A stretch of DNA of 34,878 nt from Peptococcaceae bacterium (GCA_020054815.1 JAIHAN010000012.1:1-34878), one strand, 5' to 3'. Positions 23,483-31,283 are shown, numbered from the stretch's first letter. Program-made: numbers and translations. Notes: generated by a model not told the origin, from the letters alone.

Positions 23483-24115
23483 TCAACCCCTCAAGTTCCG
23501 TAATCTACTGGTATCTATAGAATCAAAACTCTGATTGATACGGAAGGTTAGAATACCCATGACCAGGGCACCCACTACAAGATCAAGAAATATACCGATC
23601 TCTACCAAAAGCGGCATACCCATAGTGGCAGACATAGCCAGCATATACAAACCATTTTCCATTACCAGTAGGCCAACAATTTGGGTGAGAGCTTTTTTCC
23701 TGGCAATCATAATAAAAAGACCGATAAGGACTAAGGAAATAGCTACGGGCAGCGAACTTCCCGAAAAAATTTCTTTATGAAGGATGTTGGGGGGAAGCAC
23801 TTCGAAGGACAATAAGACGAAACCTAAGGACAACAGCAGGGATTTCTTGATGCCAAAATTAAATTCCACCTGCTCTTTCACGCCCAAACGCCTGACGGTA
23901 TATAAAAGAATCCAGGGAATGAGCAAAGCTTTAACCACAAAAGTAAGGGAAGCGGCTATATAAATTTCACCTATACCGCTCCTGTAAGCAGTCCAAAACC
24001 CTAAAAGGGCTAAACACGCAGATTGTAAAGAAAGTACTCTTACCATCCTGCTTAAGGAGGTTGCAGCCACTAAGACAAAGGCTGTTCCCAACATCAGATA
24101 AATCATCCAGGCCAT
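23483..24115 (-). CDS. Hydrogenase membrane subunit HyfE-like
   Basis: 210 residues, six to seven membrane helices. It resembles HyfE, an extended NuoK/MrpC-like protein found in Hyf-type hydrogenases (MLGTAFVLVAATSLSRMVRV at the start; GIFLDLVVGALVMGILTFRI near the end). No catalytic residues are expected. ATG is seven to eight bases after GGAGG, which overlaps the end of hyfC; the gap is a single base. Confidence 0.85.
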   Translation of the reverse strand: MAWMIYLMLGTAFVLVAATSLSRMVRVLSLQSACLALLGFWTAYRSGIGEIYIAASLTFVVKALLIPWILLYTVRRLGVKEQVEFNFGIKKSLLLSLGFVLLSFEVLPPNILHKEIFSGSSLPVAISLVLIGLFIMIARKKALTQIVGLLVMENGLYMLAMSATMGMPLLVEIGIFLDLVVGALVMGILTFRINQSFDSIDTSRLRNLRG

Positions 24116-24116
24116 C

Positions 24117-25061
24117 TCATCGACCTCCTACCGTAATTTCCATCAGAATGGAAAGAAAAGACAAAACCAATGAACTAAAGAGAAGTTCGGGTATTTGGAA
24201 TAACCGGATTTTCACAAAAGCTGTTTCCGTTACCGCTACTAATACGCCTATGAACACTACTTTAACAAGATAGAAAAAGAGATTATAGATTCCTCCTATC
24301 AGACTGGGATCGGAAGTAATGCCCCAGGGCAGGAATACTGAGGCCACAATGCTGTACAGGAGGAGCTGTTTAAGATAAGAGGCCCAGACCATAAGTCCCA
24401 GGTACTTACCCGAATACTCCAAAAGCATCCCTTCATGAATCATGGTTAGTTCCAGGTGTGTATCAGGATTATCCACAGGGATTCTGCCCGATTCGGCGAT
24501 AAGAATGATGTAGAAAGCCACCAGTAAGAGGAGCAAATTGGGTGTAAAAATCCCGTTGGGATTTACCATAAAGCTGGAAACCATTTTACTGAGGTCCGTG
24601 GTGTGGGCTTTAAAAGCCAGTCCGGCGATGGTAACGACTAAAGCCGGTTCAATGACGGAAGATACTGCCATTTCTCTGCTCGCCCCCATACCGCCAAAGG
24701 CGCTTCCGGTATCAAGGGCAGCCAGGGCCATAAAAAACCTGGCCATGGTCAGTAGATATATAAAGACAATCAAATCGGAGCTGAAAGGCCAAGGACTTAC
24801 CGGATGAAAAACCGGGAGCATCAGTCCTGCCCCAAGTATACTCGCAAAAACGAGATAAGGTGTAAAGACGAATATCCAGGAAGTCTGTTCAGACATAACT
24901 GCATCTTTTTTCATATATTTATAAATATCACGATAAACCTGGAAGAGATGGGGCCCTCTCCTGTTTTGCAGCAGGGCCTTTGTTTTCTTTACAACCCCGG
25001 CGATCAGAGGAGCCAGGAAAAGGAGAAAAAGTCCTTGCAAAATCATATATAGAATATTCAT
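24117..25061 (-). CDS. Hydrogenase membrane subunit HyfC-like (NuoH family)
   Basis: 314 residues, eight membrane helices, of the NuoH/HyfC/HycD family that anchors the hydrogenase module to the membrane arm. Conserved loops are RRGPHLFQVYRDIYKYMKKD, FGGMGASREMAVSSVIEPAL and ESGRIPVDNPDTHLELTMIH, including the acidic residues of the E-channel. AAAGGAG lies ten bases before the ATG, and the gene begins 17 bp after the HyfB-like gene. Confidence 0.92.
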   Translation of the reverse strand: MNILYMILQGLFLLFLAPLIAGVVKKTKALLQNRRGPHLFQVYRDIYKYMKKDAVMSEQTSWIFVFTPYLVFASILGAGLMLPVFHPVSPWPFSSDLIVFIYLLTMARFFMALAALDTGSAFGGMGASREMAVSSVIEPALVVTIAGLAFKAHTTDLSKMVSSFMVNPNGIFTPNLLLLLVAFYIILIAESGRIPVDNPDTHLELTMIHEGMLLEYSGKYLGLMVWASYLKQLLLYSIVASVFLPWGITSDPSLIGGIYNLFFYLVKVVFIGVLVAVTETAFVKIRLFQIPELLFSSLVLSFLSILMEITVGGR

Positions 25062-25078
25062 TTCATTCCCACTCCTTT

Positions 25079-27109
25079 CTACCTTACTGTCGCCAGTAAA
25101 ATAACCAGGGTGATTAAGATATAAGCCAGGTACATTTGTACACTACCGGTCTGCATACGCCTCACATACTTTGAAAAAGCCAAGAACAGTTTCATCAGGG
25201 GTTTATAGAGCCCTTCTTCGATCACCGGTTTGATATTATCCCGGAAATAAATGACACGGCTAAAATAAGGCCGTACTTGATAAATCTGGCTAATTTCCCG
25301 GGTAGGCAAAAAGATATTTTTAAATACCACCCGCACCGGCTCGGTAAAACCCGTACCAGTATACTCCATGGTAGCATCGGGGGTAATGCCGCAGGTCCAG
25401 GTTTCACTGCGGCGAACACTGGTCTGTCCAAAGATGAAAGGCAGTAATCTCCAGGTTAGAATTGCTATGATGACAATGAGTAAACCCAAAAAGAGAGGAT
25501 AATAGACCTCACCGCCCAGTTTGGGGACATTGCATAATTGCCAAAAGCCATCCTGCGCCGGCACACGGGCAGAAGGCCAGTAGAGTTCAAGCAGGCTCCC
25601 CAGGAGCAGGCTAATTTTACCGGGTAATACTCCCAGTACAACACAAATGAACGCCGCCAGTCCCATGGCTATATGCATGGACAGCGAAGTTTCCCGTGCT
25701 TTTTCAGCCTGGTATGAACGAGGAAGGGCAAGAAATACCGAACCATACATCTTCACTCCCGCTGTAGCCACCAGGGCACCGACCAGTGCAAGTACGGAGA
25801 TTGCCAACAAACCCAGGGCTTTGATGGTCAGGCTGTCTATGGCAATTGAAAGGTTAAACAAGGCTTTTAAAATTAACCACTCACCTACAAAGCCGTTTAA
25901 AGGAGGCAGGGCCACCAGGGAAGCCACGCCGCACAAGAAGAATAGTCCCGTATAGGGCATCCTTTTTAACAACCCCCCTAAGAGGTCCATATTTTTGGTA
26001 TGGGTTGCGGAAATAATACTGCCTGCGCCCATGAAGAGGAGAGTTTTAAAGACAGCATGATTCATTAAATGGTAGAGAAATGCCACACCAGCCAGGATAG
26101 CCAAATCGTAGAACTGGAAATGACGGAGGATAAGAGCAGCACCCAGGCCTAAACAGATAATACCCATGTTTTCTACAGTACTGTAAGCCAACAGGCCTTT
26201 GAGATTTTTTTGCAGCACAGCATACATGGACCCCAGGAGAGCCGATAAAGCGCCTAAGATGAGGAGAAGTCCTCCCCACCACCACGGACCTGTGGGAAGA
26301 AAAGTAAAGAGAAAACGCAGCAAACCATAAAGGGCTGTCTTTACCATGACACCGGACATGAGAGCTGATACATTAGTGGGAGCTGCGGGATGAGCCCGCG
26401 GCAGCCAGATATGTAAGGGTATCAAGCCCGCTTTTGTACCAAACCCGATGACAGCCAGGAGAAAAATGATATTGGCTAATCCCGTATTCAGGTTTTTAGA
26501 AACTAAAGATAAATTCTCCCAGTTCAGGCCTCCTGCCGCCTTAGCCAGCAAGAAATAACTGATAGAGATAAATACTGTTCCCAGATGAGTCATGACTACG
26601 TAAATAAAGCCTGCTTGCCGCACGTGCTTTTCTTCGTGTTCATATAACACCAAAAGGTAGGAGGAAAGGGACATAATTTCCCACATGATCAGGAATAATA
26701 CGACATTTCCTGCTAATACCACGAGATACATGGCCAAGAGAAAGATGTTATATAAAAAAGCAAAGTAACTAAGATTCTTGCCGGCTTCACTATAGTGCAG
26801 GTTTATGCCGAAGGAATACAAAGATACCAGAACTGCACCTATGGCAATGACCATGAGAAAGAACCCACTTAGCCTGTCCAGGTAAAGGGACTGGTCTATC
26901 ATCCCTAATGTACTGAGGGGTAATCTTAATATGAAGGGACTCCTTAATCCCATTATCTGTAACGCACTGCCCAGAACGCATAGGGACCCTATTAGTGACA
27001 CGCCTATACTAACTAACCAGGACTTTTTGAACTTGGTCCCCAACAGTGGCGCTGCAAGGGCTCCAAAAATAAGACACCCTAAACCGGTATACAATAGTTC
27101 CGCTAACAC
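25079..27109 (-). CDS. Hydrogenase membrane subunit HyfB-like (NuoL-type antiporter subunit)
   Basis: 676 residues, about 15 membrane helices, longer than NuoM/N because of a C-terminal extension with a cytoplasmic loop (TSVRRSETWTCGITPDATME). The family motifs are IMWEIMSLSSYLLVLYEHEE (helix 5 Glu) and GTKAGLIPLHIWLPRAHPAA followed by NVSALMSGVMVKTALYG, where the helix Lys is kept. It is the first gene of the operon. Start: AGGAGG is nine bases before a GTG at 27107-27109; the frame continues nine codons up to a TTG that lies upstream of that ribosome binding site. Confidence 0.9.
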   Translation of the reverse strand: MLAELLYTGLGCLIFGALAAPLLGTKFKKSWLVSIGVSLIGSLCVLGSALQIMGLRSPFILRLPLSTLGMIDQSLYLDRLSGFFLMVIAIGAVLVSLYSFGINLHYSEAGKNLSYFAFLYNIFLLAMYLVVLAGNVVLFLIMWEIMSLSSYLLVLYEHEEKHVRQAGFIYVVMTHLGTVFISISYFLLAKAAGGLNWENLSLVSKNLNTGLANIIFLLAVIGFGTKAGLIPLHIWLPRAHPAAPTNVSALMSGVMVKTALYGLLRFLFTFLPTGPWWWGGLLLILGALSALLGSMYAVLQKNLKGLLAYSTVENMGIICLGLGAALILRHFQFYDLAILAGVAFLYHLMNHAVFKTLLFMGAGSIISATHTKNMDLLGGLLKRMPYTGLFFLCGVASLVALPPLNGFVGEWLILKALFNLSIAIDSLTIKALGLLAISVLALVGALVATAGVKMYGSVFLALPRSYQAEKARETSLSMHIAMGLAAFICVVLGVLPGKISLLLGSLLELYWPSARVPAQDGFWQLCNVPKLGGEVYYPLFLGLLIVIIAILTWRLLPFIFGQTSVRRSETWTCGITPDATMEYTGTGFTEPVRVVFKNIFLPTREISQIYQVRPYFSRVIYFRDNIKPVIEEGLYKPLMKLFLAFSKYVRRMQTGSVQMYLAYILITLVILLATVR

Positions 27110-27174
27110 ACTATTCTGCCTCCTGTGAATCTGCAAATATTTTTAGATACAAAGATATTATCAACATGTTCATA

Positions 27175-27203
27175 ATCTTACATGAAAAATCATCTTACGA
27201 CAA
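27175..27203 (-). promoter_or_regulatory. Promoter of the hydrogenase operon
   Basis: On the minus strand TTGTCG (27198-27203) is 17 bp from TAAGAT (27175-27180), about 65 bp before the first start codon. Confidence 0.55.
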
Positions 27204-27239
27204 GATATTTTGGTTTAAAATTTTGGTTTAAAAAATATC
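27204..27239. promoter_or_regulatory. Operator-like direct and inverted repeats between hyfB and the selenoprotein gene
   Basis: Two consecutive 13-bp direct repeats, ATTTTGGTTTAAA (27207-27219 and 27220-27232), are framed by inverted arms GATATTTT (27204-27211) and AAAATATC (27232-27239). The block touches the -35 box of the hydrogenase promoter, where an activator would bind. It could also serve the divergent gene, whose extended -10 TGTTACAAT is at 27272-27280. Confidence 0.5.
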
Positions 27240-27301
27240 AAAATTATCTCTTTCGCTCCATTTAAGGCTTTTGTTACAATACTAATAAGGGAGGGATCAG
27301 T

Positions 27302-27592
27302 GTGTTCGATCTTAGCATAACCGATGAAGCCTTAGCTTTTATTAAGAGCAAAGGTGGTATGATTACCATCCAGTGCATGCGTTTAGGAAGCGGCTGATGC
27401 GGCGGCATGCTAAAGCCCACCGTGTCTGTGGGCGAGCCAGCACAAAAGCATGGATTTACTCTGGTGGAGAAAGACGGCATCTCCATTTACCTTTCACAAG
27501 CCGTAAAACATAAACCTGGCGTGAAAGCAACCATCTCTCTTCAGGGAATGTGGATTTTTAAAGAACTGGAAGTGCAGGGCCTTTCTTGCTGA
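27302..27592 (+). CDS. HesB-like CC/Se-motif selenoprotein (Sec at codon 32, UGA 27395-27397)
   Basis: Read through one in-frame UGA this is a 96-residue protein with a single HesB/IscA-like domain: MFDLSITDEALAFIKSK, then IQCMRLGSG, Sec32, CGGMLKPTVSVGEPAQ, and the tail MWIFKELEVQGLSC. Sec-Cys-Gly-Gly corresponds to the Cys-Cys pair in other members of the CC/Se-motif family, whose function is unknown (redox or Fe-S/metal handling suspected). Coding quality and family features continue on both sides of the UGA without a frame change. GTG at 27302 has GGGAGG seven bases upstream. A SECIS-like hairpin follows the UGA and a terminator follows the true TGA stop. It diverges from the hydrogenase operon. 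Confidence 0.9.
27395..27433 (+). promoter_or_regulatory. Bacterial SECIS-like element
   Basis: After UGA (27395-27397) the stem GCCCAC (27415-27420) pairs with GTGGGC (27428-27433) around the loop CGTGTCT, and GGC/GCC may extend the lower stem. The loop holds a G followed by U residues, as in SelB-bound bSECIS loops, and begins 23 nt after the UGA, within the usual 16-37 nt. Confidence 0.75.
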
Positions 27593-27640
27593 CCAACTTA
27601 ATAGCGTACAGAAAAAAACCTGATTAAAATCCAAAAATTT

Positions 27641-27677
27641 GACCCAGTACTAGAAAATAGTACTGGGTCTTTGTTTT
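27641..27677 (+). terminator. Terminator of the selenoprotein gene
   Basis: A perfect 12-bp stem, GACCCAGTACTA (27641-27652) with TAGTACTGGGTC (27658-27669), is followed by TTTGTTTT. It abuts the ubiX stop codon and may work in both directions. Confidence 0.88.
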
Positions 27678-28230
27678 ATTCCCCCCACCGGGAGCTTAAC
27701 TGATGTTCTATCTTCAGTTGGTCCAGGATTCTTGCCACCAGGTGGTCCACAATATCTATAATGTCCTTGGGTTTATGATAGAAGGCAGGCATGGGGGGCA
27801 TGATCACAACCCCCAGCCGTGACAATTTCAGCATATTCTCCAGATGAATACTGCTTAAGGGTGTTTCCCGGGGAACCAGAATAAGCTTACGCCGCTCCTT
27901 CATGGTTACGTCGGCAGCCCTCTGGATTAGGGAATCACTATAGCCATGGGCGATGGCAGCAAGGGTCTTCATACTGCAGGGTATAACCACCATGCCATCA
28001 GTACGAAAAGAACCACTTGATACAGCAGCCCCCAGGTCCTTGTTGGCGTAATATTTAAACGCTAATTTTTTTACATTCTCCGAGGAATAATCCGTTTCCA
28101 ATTTGAGATTTTCGAGGGCCCAGTTACTCATGATTAGATGTGTTTCTACATCCAATTTTTTTAATGCTTCCAGCAGCCTGATGCCATAAATCGTACCGCT
28201 AGCCCCCGTAATGCCCACAACAATTCGCAT
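27676..28230 (-). CDS. ubiX: Flavin prenyltransferase (UbiX/Pad family)
   Basis: 184 residues. UbiX joins a dimethylallyl group to FMN to make prenylated FMN, the cofactor of UbiD-type decarboxylases. Visible motifs are the N-terminal ITGASGTIYGIRLLEAL, VVIPCSMKTLAAIAHG and LVPRETPLSSIHLENM, all standard for the family. No ubiD gene is in the window. ATG is seven to eight bases after GGAG, which is formed by the edge of the heptamer repeat separating it from the MOSC-Mog gene. It is probably the last gene of the cofactor cluster transcript. Confidence 0.93.
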   Translation of the reverse strand: MRIVVGITGASGTIYGIRLLEALKKLDVETHLIMSNWALENLKLETDYSSENVKKLAFKYYANKDLGAAVSSGSFRTDGMVVIPCSMKTLAAIAHGYSDSLIQRAADVTMKERRKLILVPRETPLSSIHLENMLKLSRLGVVIMPPMPAFYHKPKDIIDIVDHLVARILDQLKIEHQLSSRWGE

Positions 28231-28242
28231 GCAATCATCTCC

Positions 28243-28284
28243 AACTCACAACTGCCAACTATCAACCAACAACCAACAACTAAC
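28243..28284. repeat. Degenerate 7-bp tandem repeats filling the gap before ubiX
   Basis: Six consecutive heptamers: AACTCAC, AACTGCC, AACTATC, AACCAAC, AACCAAC, AACTAAC. On the minus strand they read GTTAGTT/GTTGGTT-like. They take up nearly all of the 53-bp gap and run into the TAG stop codon (28284-28286) of the MOSC-Mog gene, as the repeat at proA does. Confidence 0.88.
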
Positions 28285-29201
28285 TAATTGCCGCATTCGC
28301 CGCCACGCCCGGTCAGTATCTCCAAAGCATGGTCAATGACCTGCAAAAACACCTGGAGGTTCTCACGCACCCCTTTAGGACTGCCCGGGAGATTAATGAT
28401 GAGAGTCTTGCCTCTGGTCCCGGCAATACCCCGGGAAAGCATGGCTTTTGGGGTAATTTTTAGGCTTTCCTGGCGCATGGCTTCGGGAATACCGGGAACT
28501 ATCCTGTCGATAACCTGCAGGGTGGCTTCCGGGGTTACATCCCTGGGGCTTAACCCTGTACCTCCAGTGGTAAGAATTAAATCAACTTTTTCTTCATCGG
28601 CTAATTTACGCATCAATTCCCCCAGTTTATCTATTTCATCAGGCACTACATGGTAAGCCACCACATCACCCCAGGGTAAAAGCATCTCCTGTAAAAGGGG
28701 ACCGCTTTTATCTTCCCGTTCTCCCTGGGAGCCCTTATCACTGGCCGTGATGACGGCAAAACGATACCGGGGATATGGATTTATTTCATCATCTACGGAA
28801 ACGGTCCCTCCCCGCAGGACCTCGGCAAAAATCCCTTCCTTAGGCATCACGCAATCCCCGGCCTGGTAATAAATAGCGCAGCGGGTGTGGCACTCTTTGC
28901 CGATTTGCGTTACCCGCAGGTAGACATCCCTGCCTATTTTTAGTCGTGTTCCCACCGGCAGTTTCAATAAATCCAGGCCCTGGGTAGTAAGATTCTCTGC
29001 AAAATCCCCGGGGTTAACATCAAGGCCTAAATCCCGCATCTTCTGAATGCTTTCCAGGGCTAACAAGCTCACCTGGCGGTGGGCAAAGCCCGCATGGGCA
29101 TCCCCCTCCAGCCCCAGGTTTTTCAAGAGCATCACAGTGCCAACGTTCTTCTTCCGTTCCCCTTTTCTTTTACTGGTACACACGGCCACTAACTTTCCCA
29201 T
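28284..29201 (-). CDS. MOSC domain - MogA/MoaB fusion (molybdenum/tungsten cofactor)
   Basis: 305 residues in two parts. Residues ~1-142 are a MOSC domain (LGLEGDAHAG, VNPGDFAENLTTQG, IGKECHTRCAIY), a family linked to sulfur carriage for the cofactor. Residues ~147-300 are a MogA/MoaB molybdopterin adenylyltransferase domain (AVITASDKGSQGEREDKSG, TTGGTGLSPRDVTPEAT, INLPGSPKGV), which adenylates molybdopterin before metal insertion. ATG is nine bases after AAGGAGG. It sits behind the MobB-MoaC fusion, and its upstream gap also carries heptamers. Confidence 0.92.
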   Translation of the reverse strand: MGKLVAVCTSKRKGERKKNVGTVMLLKNLGLEGDAHAGFAHRQVSLLALESIQKMRDLGLDVNPGDFAENLTTQGLDLLKLPVGTRLKIGRDVYLRVTQIGKECHTRCAIYYQAGDCVMPKEGIFAEVLRGGTVSVDDEINPYPRYRFAVITASDKGSQGEREDKSGPLLQEMLLPWGDVVAYHVVPDEIDKLGELMRKLADEEKVDLILTTGGTGLSPRDVTPEATLQVIDRIVPGIPEAMRQESLKITPKAMLSRGIAGTRGKTLIINLPGSPKGVRENLQVFLQVIDHALEILTGRGGECGN

Positions 29202-29231
29202 TCTTCTTTCCCTCCTTATAGCCGCTTCCGC

Positions 29232-29266
29232 GGCATTCGCCTTCCGATTACCGCTATCCGACTACC
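29232..29266. repeat. Degenerate 7-bp tandem repeats between the MobB-MoaC and MOSC-Mog genes
   Basis: Five heptamers on the + strand: GGCATTC, GCCTTCC, GATTACC, GCTATCC, GACTACC. On the minus strand they read GGTAGTC, GGATAGC, GGTAATC, GGAAGGC, GAATGCC. They are more diverged than the other three sites but keep the 7-bp period. Confidence 0.65.
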
Positions 29267-29290
29267 ATAAAAATACCTATGCGTAAAAAC

Positions 29291-30277
29291 TTAAGGTGTT
29301 TCCCTCTGAAAATGCCCGGAGCGCCCGCCTTTCTTCTCAAGCAGCCGGATATTCCCCATGACCATTTCTTTATCCATCGCTTTACACATATCATAAATGG
29401 TTAAAAGAGCCACGTTTACGCCTGTTAAGGCCTCCATTTCCACGCCTGTCTGGCCCGAGGTCTTTACTTTTACGGTCACCTCAATTTTATGCTCGTTCTC
29501 ATCCAGGTTAAAGTCTACGGAAACGCCACTCACAAAGAGAGGATGACACATGGGTATCAAACGGCTGGTTTCCTTAACACCCATAATGGCGGCCACCTGA
29601 GCTACTGCCAGGACATCGCCTTTGGCCATTCTCCCTGCCTTCACCAGGGCAAAAGTATACCTGTTCATGGAAATTTCACCCCTGGCCACAGCTTCTCGCT
29701 GGGTCACATTTTTTTCCGATACATCCACCATATGGGCCCGGCCGTGAACATCAAAATGGGTCAACTCCGCCAGAGGTGGTTTGGTTTTCAGGTATTTTGC
29801 GGCAACAAATTCTGCCAGAAGGTTTATGCGGTCAAAAGAAAAAGTAGGGACAGGTGCTTGCAAATCAGCTATATCCGTTACCACCGCTGCCAGGTCCTCC
29901 AAGGGGGAGACGATTTCTTTTCCTGTTTCCTGCCTGATCACTTCAATCTTGGGCTTATTTCCCCACTTGTATCCTTCGATGAGAATGATGTCTACATCCT
30001 GCAGCAATGACCCTATATCGTCCAGGTTTCGGCGGGCCGGTGTCTGCTGGATGATGGCATATTTTTCCGAAGAGATAATGGCTATCGCCCTGGCCCCGGC
30101 CTGGGCAAAGCGCCAGGAATCTTTGCCGGGGTGATCCAACTGGAACCCATGGGCATCGTTTTTAATAGCGCCCACCCTGTAACCCAGTTTGATCAGTTCA
30201 CTGATTAGTTGTACCATCACCGTAGTTTTCCCTGTGCCTGAAGCACGGGCCACAATAGATACCATCGGTACTGTCAT
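29291..30277 (-). CDS. MobB-MoaC fusion (molybdopterin guanine dinucleotide and cyclic pyranopterin synthesis)
   Basis: 328 residues. The N-terminal ~160 are a MobB-like GTP-binding domain (SIVARASGTGKTTVMVQLIS, DIILIEGYKWGNKPKIEVIR). The C-terminal ~155 are MoaC (THFDVHGRAHMVDVSEK, IPMCHPLFVSGV, TGVEMEALTGVNVALLTIYD), which with MoaA makes cyclic pyranopterin monophosphate from GTP. In the P-loop an Arg stands where the first Gly of GxxxxGKT is expected. ATG at 30275-30277 is eight bases after AGGAGG; eight extra in-frame codons to a TTG at 30301 overlap moaA. moaA ends 13 bp upstream. Confidence 0.92.
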   Translation of the reverse strand: MTVPMVSIVARASGTGKTTVMVQLISELIKLGYRVGAIKNDAHGFQLDHPGKDSWRFAQAGARAIAIISSEKYAIIQQTPARRNLDDIGSLLQDVDIILIEGYKWGNKPKIEVIRQETGKEIVSPLEDLAAVVTDIADLQAPVPTFSFDRINLLAEFVAAKYLKTKPPLAELTHFDVHGRAHMVDVSEKNVTQREAVARGEISMNRYTFALVKAGRMAKGDVLAVAQVAAIMGVKETSRLIPMCHPLFVSGVSVDFNLDENEHKIEVTVKVKTSGQTGVEMEALTGVNVALLTIYDMCKAMDKEMVMGNIRLLEKKGGRSGHFQRETP

Positions 30278-30290
30278 AAATACATCCTCC

Positions 30291-31283
30291 TCACCCACCA
30301 ACCTTAGACATGCCGCGCCTGTCTTCTTCCAGATCGCGGTTTCTTTGGGGGCTCATGGTATGTTGCTGTCTTTTTACATCCAGAGCTTTCCGGAATAATT
30401 CCTGTAAGGCCTCCTTGTCATTAAGGACGGGACGCACAGGCAGTTCCTCCTGCCAGTAAAGACAGGGTTTTAAATACCCGTCAGCTGTGAGACGCAGCCT
30501 GTTGCAGCTAAAACAAAAATGTTTACTGACAGGATGTATAAGACCAACGGAGCCCAGGGCACCGGGAAGTTTAAACATCTCGGCAGGGCCACAGCCTCTA
30601 ACTTCTATGGCCTCCAGAGGCAAGCCCAGGGTGCTGGCCCTTTCTTTGACGGCCTGAAGAGAAAGATATTTTCCCTCCCAGGCGGTATCATGGGCATCTA
30701 TGGGCATGTATTCAATGAATCTCACATGCAGGGGGTATTCCAGGGTTAAACGGAGAAAATCGTCAATTTCCTCATCGTTAATCCCTTTCATAAGCACTAC
30801 ATTTATTTTTACGGGGGTCAACCGGTAATGAAGGGCTGCTTTAATGCCGGCCAGGGCTTTATGAAGATCCCCACCCCTGGTGATCTGGCTGTAAGTCTCG
30901 GGCTTTAAGGAATCAAGACTTACATTGACACGTTTTAAACCGGCCTCTTTTAAGGCAAGAGCCTTCTCTTCCAGGAGGAGGCCGTTGGTCGTCATGGCTA
31001 TATCCTCGATACCGGGAGTTTCCGCAATCTTTTGGATGAGGTATTCTATACCTTTGCGCACCATGGGTTCCCCCCCGGTAATCCGGATTTTTTTCACACC
31101 CACTTCGGCCGCTGCTCTTACTATTTTAAGAATCTCCTCATAGCTTAGAATCTGCCGGTGCTCAAGGAGTTTAACCCCTTCCGGTCCCATGCAGTAAACA
31201 CAGCGCAGGTTACAGCGGTCCGTTACGGAAATCCGGAGATAATCATGCCTTCGCCCGTACCTGTCTTCCAATAACTTCATCAT
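30291..31283 (-). CDS. moaA: GTP 3',8-cyclase (radical SAM)
   Basis: 330 residues. The radical-SAM cluster motif is CNLRCVYC (Cys24, 28, 31), followed by ITGGEPMVRKGIEYLI and SLDSLKPETYSQITRG. The second, GTP-binding cluster is carried by CFSCNRLRLTADGYLKPC. The chain ends in the family's Gly-Gly tail (SKVGG), which in MoaA enters the active site. It performs the first step of pterin cofactor synthesis with the MoaC part encoded next. GGGGG lies six to seven bases before the first of two adjacent ATG codons. It starts 14 bp after tupC. Confidence 0.96.
   Translation of the reverse strand: MMKLLEDRYGRRHDYLRISVTDRCNLRCVYCMGPEGVKLLEHRQILSYEEILKIVRAAAEVGVKKIRITGGEPMVRKGIEYLIQKIAETPGIEDIAMTTNGLLLEEKALALKEAGLKRVNVSLDSLKPETYSQITRGGDLHKALAGIKAALHYRLTPVKINVVLMKGINDEEIDDFLRLTLEYPLHVRFIEYMPIDAHDTAWEGKYLSLQAVKERASTLGLPLEAIEVRGCGPAEMFKLPGALGSVGLIHPVSKHFCFSCNRLRLTADGYLKPCLYWQEELPVRPVLNDKEALQELFRKALDVKRQQHTMSPQRNRDLEEDRRGMSKVGG

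Noticed and set aside
20422-27109. Complex I (nuo) operon
   Set aside because: The large subunit keeps both nickel-binding CxxC pairs and the operon has HyfE and HyfB-like genes, so a hydrogenase fits better.
27395-27397. TGA as a true stop or a nonsense mutation in a HesB-like gene
   Set aside because: The position is the known Sec site of the family, the downstream sequence is well kept, and a SECIS-like hairpin follows.
28288-28656. + strand ORF of 122 codons
   Set aside because: It is the antisense shadow of the Mog domain, without a ribosome binding site or family resemblance.
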